Below are positions 15,313 to 20,560 of a stretch of DNA of 20,560 nt, piece by piece; the stretch's first letter is position 1; every line of letters begins with the position of its first letter. This DNA is from CAYOVG01 sp964407285 (lineage in GTDB: Bacteria; Desulfobacterota; Syntrophobacteria; Syntrophobacterales; Syntrophobacteraceae). The stretch is taken from the NCBI GenBank assembly GCA_964407285.1, contig CAYOVG010000088.1, positions 1 through 20,560 on the forward strand. The letters are read 5' to 3'. The notes under the pieces were generated by a model, which was not told the origin of the DNA, ran no database searches, and worked only from the letters and a program-made list of their open reading frames with translations. Position numbers and translations under genes: made by a program.

Positions 15313-15354
15313 GTGCAGGTTTTTTCATACACACATGTACAAAAAAACCTGCAC
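15313..15354. terminator. 13-bp hairpin with T/A-rich upper stem
   Basis: GTGCAGGTTTTTT (15313-15325) pairs perfectly with AAAAAACCTGCAC (15342-15354) around a 16-base loop. The T-run is within the stem on either strand. It lies between the His/Pro-rich gene and the glycine-zipper gene and probably ends the upstream transcript, although the distance from the stop codon at 15580 is more than 220 bases. Confidence 0.5.
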
Positions 15355-15579
15355 TTCCGGCATCCGATACGACTTTCACGCCTTCCTTCTTTGATGCCCT
15401 CCTAACCTCGATCCCCTCCTCATCACATCTCCAGACCTCATCTCCTATCCCATCTTCTCTCCTCCTATATCCTCTCCTCCGTGTTCCCGCTTGCGCACTC
15501 CCGGAACCGCTCCGGTAAGCCCGCTCCGGGACCGGCCGGCCGCATCGAACTTCGACGCGGGCGCGGCCGGTCGTCACGA

Positions 15580-15915
15580 TCAGTCATCATGATGGCGATG
15601 ATGATAGTGGTGGCGCGGGTGATGGCGATAGAGCTTTTTGGCATGGCCCGGCGGAATGCGGTAGTAATACGCGCCGGGGTAAACCACCACGGGCGGTGGT
15701 GGAGGCGGCGGTGGAGCCACGACCACAACCGGCGGCGGCGCGGCGTAGACGGGCGGCGGCGCCACGAGAAACGGCAATCCCAGGTCGATATTGATGCCCA
15801 CTCGGCCCCCGGCCCATGCGGGTGGGGAAAGCATCCCCACGACAGGCGCGGCCGACGCCAGGGTCAGGCAAAACACCGCGATGCAGCGCCACTTCGAACG
15901 TCTGCTTCCTTCCAC
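15580..15915 (-). CDS. Secreted Pro-rich protein with C-terminal histidine cluster
   Basis: The 111-residue precursor has a signal peptide (KWRCIAVFCLTLASAAPVV, with likely cleavage after AWA near residue 35). A GRVGINIDLGLPFLV segment follows. Next is a low-complexity Pro/Val stretch (about 53-80) with an eight-proline run. The C-terminus is a histidine cluster (HH at 98-99, 102-103, 105-106 and 108-109, plus His91). Small secreted proteins of this build are common in proteobacteria and of unknown function; metal binding by the histidines is plausible. GTG 15915 is chosen because AAGGAG lies 7 bases upstream; the longer frame to 16110 has an Arg-rich, unconvincing N-terminus. A near-consensus sigma-54 promoter lies about 185 bases upstream. 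Confidence 0.75.
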   Translation of the reverse strand: MEGSRRSKWRCIAVFCLTLASAAPVVGMLSPPAWAGGRVGINIDLGLPFLVAPPPVYAAPPPVVVVAPPPPPPPPVVVYPGAYYYRIPPGHAKKLYRHHPRHHYHHRHHDD

Positions 15916-16098
15916 GACACTTCTCCTTGTTCCATGATGTTGCCCGGCGCGTAAGCCCCGTTCGGCCCGTTTCCCGTTGCGGGGCGGGACATATGAAGAA
16001 CGATTCTCCAAATGCCGCCCCGGGCTCCGCGCGTGCAAACCGATGTTTTCATCCTTACGTTCGCGCACTCTCGTCCATGCGCTCTGTCCGGGTGATGG

Positions 16099-16114
16099 AG
16101 CAATCGGCATGCCA
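16099..16114 (-). promoter_or_regulatory. Sigma-54 promoter upstream of the His/Pro-rich gene
   Basis: The minus strand reads TGGCATGCCGATTGCT. Against the sigma-54 consensus TGGCAC-N5-TTGCT only the sixth base differs, and the invariant GG and GC are ten bases apart. The predicted start near 16089 gives a leader of about 175 bases to the GTG at 15915. Sigma-54 promoters need an enhancer-binding ATPase, and one is encoded at 17658-19193. Confidence 0.65.
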
Positions 16115-16208
16115 TAATAAAATCATCTTTAAATGCAGCTAGTTAGGTGTTGCAGTAAAGTTTCGGGGCAGCTTTCTTACAGAGACGGGCTCGTGGGGAC
16201 GGCAGTTG

Positions 16209-16226
16209 TGTATGGCGGATCATACA
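16209..16226. promoter_or_regulatory. Small inverted repeat, possible enhancer site
   Basis: TGTATG and CATACA flank a six-base spacer as a perfect 6-bp inverted repeat, centred about 128 bases upstream of the predicted sigma-54 start. That is a usual distance for an enhancer site of a sigma-54 activator. It does not match the TGTC-N10-GACA site of enterobacterial GlrR. Confidence 0.3.
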
Positions 16227-16320
16227 GTCGGTGAGGGCGATAGGGCGCCGGCTCCGCTCATTATTGCGGCCCGGCAACTGATTTCACCGGCGGCGGGGGA
16301 GGGTTTGAGCCTAATACCGT

Positions 16321-16446
16321 GTTGACGTAAATTCGCGTCCCCCGCCTGCTCGGAGACAGGCTTCGTGGGGGTGACGCTGAATCAACGACATCGGGATTTG
16401 AGGTTCCGGCCTTCGGATTATGAGGCCGGAAAAGCCGGTTTTTGTC
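16321..16446. other. Two adjacent imperfect hairpins, possible structured RNA or DNA element
   Basis: In the first hairpin (16321-16388), paired blocks come in the order GTTG/CAAC, ATT/AAT, GCGT/ACGC, CCCCC/GGGGG and GCCTG/CAGGC, with small asymmetric bulges and an eight-base loop. The second (16387-16446) has CGACA/TGTCG outside and a perfect nine-pair TTCCGGCCT/AGGCCGGAA inside (16404-16431). They lie just 3' of the unknown gene at 16503-17576. Confidence 0.45.
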
Positions 16447-16502
16447 GAGTGCAAGTGAGGGTTGTACCGCTGGTCCTTTGTCGCCGACCGCGGTGGGAAC
16501 CA

Positions 16503-17576
16503 TCATTTTACCTCTATGGTCATATGGTAATTCTTGTCTTCATGCTGGATGTGTATATTGGTGTTTCCTTTTTTCTTCGGGACCATCAAGTCGTGGAATC
16601 CGTCTTTCGACTTCTTCCATTTCCAGCAGTCTGAATCGACTAATACTCTGAAACTTGTATCAGGCGCTATCGATCCCTTGAAGGAATCATCAAGGAATAT
16701 GTTTTGGAACCGGTTTACCTTGTACGTCTTCAATGAATCCCGGGCTCCCTCGGACTCGACGAACCGAACCGGCTCTCCATCGAAATAGATATTCAAGTCC
16801 TTCTCTGTCGCCTTGATCAGCAATGTTTTTGCATTCCGTGGAAGTATCGGCGGCGGAAGGTTAGTCAAGGAGAAAGCTGTTCTGTCTCCTTCCATCTCCA
16901 GCTTGTACAAAGCGGATTGTGTTCTCAGGTATACTGAACTGCCTGATTTGGTAATATAAGCCCCTTGCATTAAAGGCGGATCAAAGTCTTTGGACTTCGC
17001 CGATTCGACCACGGCATTGTCCTTGAACCCTAGTATGGCGAATTCGAGATACGCTCCACTACCTTCAGTAAAACGCCATATGAATATCACCCGTTCATTT
17101 AGCTTGTATAACGCTATATTCGGCTTGGGAAGCACTTCCGCATGGTAAATACGGCGTTCCGCGTCCCTGATTGAAAATATGTCCAGGCTACACCATGGGG
17201 AATCATTCTCCTCCCCGGCACGGGAAACGGCGTAGAACTCATGAGGATCATCGGAGCCGGTAAAATCGAACCATACCGGTTCTACCAGGAACTCAATCGT
17301 TTTATCCTCGTAGTGTCTTCTCAATATGGATTTTGCTTTTTCAACGGAATTCCGCGTGGACCGCGCAAGATCGAGTTTGTTCTCCGTGACTGCGAAAGGC
17401 GAATTTACTTCGGGTGTTATGGCGCCCGGAACGGCGACATTCAAATTCCGACTGTCCCGTTCGCTGATATTTTGAACCGGCTGAGGCTGAGATGCGTCCT
17501 GCTGGGGGAATGCGTTCGCAACCGGCGCGAACAGAAGGACCGGCGTTAGAATGAATGCTCCAAAAAGGCGGCGCAT
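16503..17576 (-). CDS. Secreted protein of unknown function, lower-GC gene
   Basis: I do not recognise this 357-residue protein. It has a clear signal peptide (MRRLFGAFILTPVLLFAPV, cleavage after VANA near residue 22) and then a Gln/Pro-rich stretch. The body is a long soluble, probably beta-rich region with many aromatic residues (KTIEFLVEPVWFDFTGSDD, YLEFAILGFKDN, DLNIYFDGEPVRFV). The C-terminus is Lys-rich (KWKKSKDGFHDLMVPKKKG) and no membrane segment follows the signal. The start at 17576 has AAAGGAGAG about 10 bases upstream; an upstream extension to 17612 has no support. Base composition and codon use are visibly more AT-rich than in neighbouring genes, suggesting transfer. It lies 81 bases downstream of the GlrR-like gene, with no terminator seen between them. 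Confidence 0.75.
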   Translation of the reverse strand: MRRLFGAFILTPVLLFAPVANAFPQQDASQPQPVQNISERDSRNLNVAVPGAITPEVNSPFAVTENKLDLARSTRNSVEKAKSILRRHYEDKTIEFLVEPVWFDFTGSDDPHEFYAVSRAGEENDSPWCSLDIFSIRDAERRIYHAEVLPKPNIALYKLNERVIFIWRFTEGSGAYLEFAILGFKDNAVVESAKSKDFDPPLMQGAYITKSGSSVYLRTQSALYKLEMEGDRTAFSLTNLPPPILPRNAKTLLIKATEKDLNIYFDGEPVRFVESEGARDSLKTYKVNRFQNIFLDDSFKGSIAPDTSFRVLVDSDCWKWKKSKDGFHDLMVPKKKGNTNIHIQHEDKNYHMTIEVK

Positions 17577-17657
17577 GTTTGATCTCTCCTTTCCGTAAGG
17601 ACAGGTTGTCAATTCAACAGCCGTTCAGCAGGTCCGCATATCCGTCGATTGCGTCCG

Positions 17658-19193
17658 TTAGAAATTCAGCGGTTCGGAGGCCGGTTTTCTGTTGGCGGCT
17701 TTGAAGGAGGCGGGTTCTATATGGTATTTGTGGAGCAGCTTATAGAATTCCGCCCGGTACCTCCCGGCTATGCTCGCCGCCCGAGATACGTTGCCGCCGG
17801 TGGAGGTCAGCACCTGGACCAGGTACGCCCGCTCGAACTGCTCGCGGGCCTCGTTCAGGGTGATAAGGCTGCCGGATTGGTTGGCGAACGTGAATTCACG
17901 GGTATGGGCACGGGTGTGCGGGGCGGCGTTGGGATGAGCGTGGCCCGGGCCTGCATCGATTTCGGGGCCGGGGCCTGTGTCCGGGGCCGGGGGCGCACCG
18001 GCGCCGAATTCGGGAGAAGCCTTCCAGTCCCCGAGGAGCAGGTGCTCCGGCCGGATCATCCCGTGTTGCGCCAGGGCGACGGACCTCTCCACCACGTTCT
18101 TCAGTTCCCGGACATTGCCGGGCCAGCCGTACATCATGAGTTCCCGCATCACTTCCGGAGAGAACGCCTGGACGTCCTTGTTCATTTCCCGGCGGTACTG
18201 CTGGAGGAAATGATTCGCCAGGAGGGGTATGTCCTCCGGACGCTCCCGGAGCGGAGGCAGGTAGATGGGAATCACGTGGATGCGGTAGTACAGGTCTTCG
18301 CGGAACTTGCCCTCCTTGATGGCTTTGCTCAAATCCTGGTTGGTGGCGGCTATGAGCCGTATGTTGACTCGAATCGGCTGGACCGACCCGACCGGATAGA
18401 ACTCGTGCTCCTGGAACACGCGCAGCAGCTTGACCTGCAGCGACGGGGAGAGTTCGGCGATTTCGTCCATGAAGAGCGTTCCACCGTCGGCCTGCTGCAG
18501 GAGCCCTTTCTTCTGCTGGTTCGCCCCCGTGAAGGCGCCCTTGACGTGGCCGAAGAGTTCGTTTTCGAGCAGCCCCTCCGGAATAGCCCCGCAGTTGATG
18601 GCGACGAAGTCCTTTTGAGAGCGCGAACCCGCGACGTGAATGGTCTTGGCGATGAGTTCCTTGCCGGTTCCGCTTTCGCCGTAGAGGCAGATCGTGGATT
18701 CCGTGGGGGCGACCTGGGCCACCAGGTCCAGCACCCGCTGCATCCTTTCGCTCGTGGCGATGACGTTGTCGAACTGGTAGCGGTCCTTGACCAGCTTGCG
18801 CAGCCGGTTCAGCTCCACCTTGAGCCTGCCGACCTCCATCGCCTTCTTGATGCCGTGGAGCAGGTCCCTGGCCTGGAACGGCTTGGCGAGGTAGTCGTAG
18901 GCGCCTTTTTTCGTCGCGTCCACCGCGCTGGAAATGGTGGCGTGAGCGGTCAGGATGATCACGGGCAGGGACGGCTGGATCTGGAGCAGCCTCTCCATGA
19001 GGGTGATGCCGTCCATTCCGTCCATCTTGAGATCCAGTATGGCGAGTTGGAAGATCTCGTGCTGGGCGCGGGCCAGGGCGTCTTCGCCCCCGGAGGCGAG
19101 CGCCACCGCGTAACCATCCGCTTCGAGGCGGGTCTTCATAAGAGTCAGAAGACCCGCATCGTCATCCACTACCAGGATCTTTTCTCCTGCCAT
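17658..19193 (-). CDS. glrR: Sigma-54-dependent response regulator, GlrR/QseF-like
   Basis: A cytoplasmic enhancer-binding activator of sigma-54 RNA polymerase, 511 residues. A receiver domain (4-120) has D10/D11/D12, phospho-acceptor Asp54 (LDLKMDGMDG) and Lys104. The AAA+ domain (about 143-375) has Walker A GESGTGKE (172-179), the sigma-54 contact loop GAFTGA (219-224), Walker B GGTLFMDE (237-244) and WPGNVREL. A Pro/Gly/Ala/His-rich linker (about 395-440) makes it longer than E. coli GlrR. The Fis-type HTH (about 446-495; EAREQFERAYL, GGNVSRAASIAGRYRAEFYKLL) closely resembles the GlrR end. ATG 19193 has AAGGGG upstream. It is the third gene after a GlrK-like kinase and a QseG-like gene, the same order as in enterobacteria. 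Confidence 0.9.
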   Translation of the reverse strand: MAGEKILVVDDDAGLLTLMKTRLEADGYAVALASGGEDALARAQHEIFQLAILDLKMDGMDGITLMERLLQIQPSLPVIILTAHATISSAVDATKKGAYDYLAKPFQARDLLHGIKKAMEVGRLKVELNRLRKLVKDRYQFDNVIATSERMQRVLDLVAQVAPTESTICLYGESGTGKELIAKTIHVAGSRSQKDFVAINCGAIPEGLLENELFGHVKGAFTGANQQKKGLLQQADGGTLFMDEIAELSPSLQVKLLRVFQEHEFYPVGSVQPIRVNIRLIAATNQDLSKAIKEGKFREDLYYRIHVIPIYLPPLRERPEDIPLLANHFLQQYRREMNKDVQAFSPEVMRELMMYGWPGNVRELKNVVERSVALAQHGMIRPEHLLLGDWKASPEFGAGAPPAPDTGPGPEIDAGPGHAHPNAAPHTRAHTREFTFANQSGSLITLNEAREQFERAYLVQVLTSTGGNVSRAASIAGRYRAEFYKLLHKYHIEPASFKAANRKPASEPLNF

Positions 19194-19291
19194 AAGCCCC
19201 TTCGCTTTTGACGTTACCCTGTTTCCGGTTCCGCCTCCATGCCGCCTGCGCTTCCGCCCGCGGCCATTCGCCACCCATACCCGGCACCGAC

Positions 19292-19855
19292 CTAATAGAG
19301 CAGTTCTCTTTCCTTCCGGTCGATTTCCTCATCGATGTCGCGGGAGCGCTTTATCCGGTCCCGCAACTGGTCGATGGATGCATCCTTCTTCTTGAGTTCG
19401 TCCTGCAGGCGGCGACGCTTCTTCTCCGCAACGACGCTTTTCTCGATGAGATCGATCCACCCGAGCGACTGGCAGCCCCAGGCGGTCTTCGGGTGGTTCT
19501 TGACGGCTCTTTTGAAGTAGCCGAGCGCCTTGGACCGGTCGAAGTAGGGACTCCTGGAGTAGGCATGCAGGAAGCCGAGGTTGAAAAGGGCCGCCGCGCA
19601 GGGGTCTCCGCTTGCGCCGCCGCTGCCGCAATCTCTGAGGGTCTCCTGGTTCTCGGCGAGAAACGCCGCGTAGTCGCCGCTTTCCATGACCTTCTGCGGG
19701 GGAAAGCATGGAATGGGAGGGGGGACGGGCTGTTCGACATGCGGCGTGGGAGAGACGCGTGGAGCACATCCGCACGCGCCCGCGAGACAAAACGCCATAC
19801 AACAGGTCATGGCCGTACAGCAAAGCAACCGGCGCACTGCTACCGTCAAACTCAA
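19292..19855 (-). CDS. QseG/YfhG-position lipoprotein-like protein, Cys-rich with C-terminal coiled coil
   Basis: The 187-residue protein starts at TTG 19855, six bases after GGAGGAGG, 27 bases downstream of the kinase stop. The N-terminus is a signal-like hydrophobic stretch ending LAGACGCAP, with Cys28 or Cys30 as lipidation candidates. The match to a lipobox is loose. A Pro-rich spacer leads to a TPR/Sel1-like helical part (about 55-135; YAAFLAENQETL, AALFNLGFLHAYS, KALGYFKRAVKNHPKTAWG). A charged coiled coil follows (about 138-185; EKKRRRLQDELKKKDASIDQ). In E. coli the gene between glrK and glrR encodes the outer-membrane lipoprotein QseG, which contacts the kinase. The same role here is inferred from position and general build, not clear sequence identity. 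Internal cysteines at 50, 76, 86 and 128 could form disulfides. Confidence 0.75.
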   Translation of the reverse strand: MSLTVAVRRLLCCTAMTCCMAFCLAGACGCAPRVSPTPHVEQPVPPPIPCFPPQKVMESGDYAAFLAENQETLRDCGSGGASGDPCAAALFNLGFLHAYSRSPYFDRSKALGYFKRAVKNHPKTAWGCQSLGWIDLIEKSVVAEKKRRRLQDELKKKDASIDQLRDRIKRSRDIDEEIDRKERELLY

Positions 19856-19882
19856 AATCCTCCTCCAGGCTCGGACTCTCGG

Positions 19883-20560
19883 TTAACATTCATCGGGTAT
19901 CGTTGAATTCACCGGCAAGGTGAAAGCAAAAACCGCGCCCTTCTCCGGTTCGCTCTCCACCCGGATGGCGCCGCCGTGAGCTTCCACGATGTGGCGCGCT
20001 ATGGCGAGTCCGAGTCCCGTACCCTGGCGCCCCTTGACGCGGCTTCGGGGGCTCTGGTAGAAGCGCTCGAACACCCTCGCGGCGTCTTCGGGCGCAATAC
20101 CCTCGCCGGTGTCCCATACCCGCACCTCGACCATCCTCGACTCTTCTTCCCGGCAGTCCGTTTTCAACGCTGCCTCCACTCCGACCCTGCCCCCCTCGGG
20201 GGTGAATTTGAGCGCGTTCGTCAATAAATTGTCGATCACCTGTTCGATCCGCTCCTCGTCCAGGTTCATCAAGGGGAGCGTTGCGTCGAGCCCGGCTTCC
20301 AGCCGGATGGAGCGCTTCCTCGCAACCAGTTCCATGGCCTCGACACGCCTGCGGACCAGGCCGGCGAGATCGCTCGGGACGAACTGGTACTCCATCATTC
20401 CGGCTTCCATCTTGGAGAGGTCGAGCAACGAAGCGATGCTCCCGAAGAGCCGTTCGCTGTTGTTCCGGACGACCTCCAGGATTTCGCGTTGCGCCGGGGT
20501 GAGCGGAGCGGGGATTTCTTCGAGCAGGAGCGCCGTGCCTTCACGTATGGCCGTGAGTGG
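19883..20560 (-). CDS. glrK: Sensor histidine kinase, GlrK/QseE-like, N-terminal part outside window
   Basis: Only the last 225 residues are present. The frame stays open to the window edge, so it is a partial gene and not a short protein starting at 20428. The visible part begins PLTAIREGTALLLEE, directly after where the His-Glu-Leu-(Arg/Lys)-Thr phospho-acceptor motif should lie, followed by LTPAQREILEVVRNNSERL. These closely match the dimerisation helices of E. coli GlrK. The ATPase domain has NLLTNALKFTPEGG, DTGEGI and GTGLGLAIARHIVEAHGG, all intact. The missing part should hold membrane segments and the sensor domain. It is followed 27 bases later by the QseG-like gene and then the GlrR-like regulator, so it probably phosphorylates that regulator. 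Confidence 0.88.
   Translation of the reverse strand, partial: PLTAIREGTALLLEEIPAPLTPAQREILEVVRNNSERLFGSIASLLDLSKMEAGMMEYQFVPSDLAGLVRRRVEAMELVARKRSIRLEAGLDATLPLMNLDEERIEQVIDNLLTNALKFTPEGGRVGVEAALKTDCREEESRMVEVRVWDTGEGIAPEDAARVFERFYQSPRSRVKGRQGTGLGLAIARHIVEAHGGAIRVESEPEKGAVFAFTLPVNSTIPDEC

Larger units (their letters stand above)
15208..15579. other. Intergenic region with hairpin, pyrimidine tract and possible sigma-54 site
   Basis: These 372 bases separate two minus-strand envelope genes. They contain a candidate sigma-54 promoter (15257-15272), a 13-bp hairpin (15313-15354) and a long tract of almost only C and T on the plus strand (about 15380-15488). No gene was accepted. The open frame at 15305-15577 has an Arg/Gly/Glu composition caused by the tract. 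Confidence 0.55.
15916..16502. other. Long intergenic region with sigma-54 promoter and structured hairpins
   Basis: These 587 bases carry no accepted gene. They hold the leader of the His/Pro-rich gene, a sigma-54 promoter (16099-16114), a small inverted repeat (16209-16226) and two larger imperfect hairpins (16321-16388 and 16387-16446). An 81-codon minus-strand frame (16261-16506) crosses the hairpins but lacks a ribosome binding site. Confidence 0.55.

Noticed and set aside
16321..16388. Integron attC site
   Set aside because: The outer arms read GTTG...CAAC rather than the CAAC...GTTG orientation of attC ends, and there is no integrase gene or cassette array nearby.
16261..16506. 81-codon minus-strand open frame over the hairpins after the unknown secreted gene
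   Set aside because: It has no ribosome binding site, and its Pro/Ser-rich content follows from the hairpin arms. A structured non-coding region fits better.
17649..19211. Plus-strand open frame of 520 codons opposite the sigma-54 regulator
   Set aside because: It mirrors the regulator gene, whose motifs are all intact on the minus strand. It shows no recognisable motif or ribosome binding site.
1..20560. CRISPR array, tRNA or rRNA gene, insertion sequence
   Set aside because: No regularly spaced repeats of CRISPR length, no cloverleaf-type sequence, no rRNA-like sequence and no transposase motif was noticed by eye. Program searches were not possible.

Overview
The window looks like a chromosomal segment of a GC-rich Gram-negative bacterium, most likely a deltaproteobacterium (Desulfobacterota) of the Syntrophobacter type. 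This is inference from gene content and codon style: lspA, an iron-sulfur flavoprotein of the Isf type typical of anaerobes, a sigma-54 regulator, large two-component proteins, and a probable selenocysteine codon. No rRNA, tRNA, CRISPR array, transposase or prophage gene was seen. Apart from one plus-strand potassium channel gene, every gene is on the minus strand.

Layout, left to right. 1-2205: a small hypothetical gene, a probable selenoprotein gene with an in-frame UGA followed by a bSECIS-like hairpin, and an Isf-type flavoprotein gene. 2617-7342: ftsK with a very long repetitive linker, lspA, and a secreted protein with an STI1/DP-like helical domain. 7507-11939: a signalling operon read leftwards. 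It encodes a 1006-residue dCache/CHASE-GAF-PAS-PAS histidine kinase, a response regulator diguanylate cyclase and a single-domain response regulator. It has a sigma-70 promoter at its head and a terminator at its end. 12400-13275: a divergent two-TM potassium channel with an unrecognised cytoplasmic domain. 13250-15915: three envelope genes (PDZ-CAP protein, glycine-zipper lipoprotein, His/Pro-rich secreted protein). 16503-17576: a lower-GC unknown secreted protein. 17658-20560: a module matching enterobacterial glrK-qseG(yfhG)-glrR, a histidine kinase (cut by the window edge), a small Cys-rich lipoprotein-like protein and a sigma-54 activator.

How the parts may work together. The GlrR-type regulator needs sigma-54 promoters. 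A near-consensus one lies upstream of the His/Pro-rich gene, and a weaker one just upstream of the glycine-zipper lipoprotein gene. This suggests, without proving it, a local envelope-stress regulon controlled by the neighbouring GlrK/GlrR-like pair. The most novel item is the candidate selenoprotein at 749-1222, a family I do not recognise. Its UGA is followed at the right distance by a 6-bp stem with a GGUCG loop, resembling the SelB-binding hairpin of E. coli fdhF.
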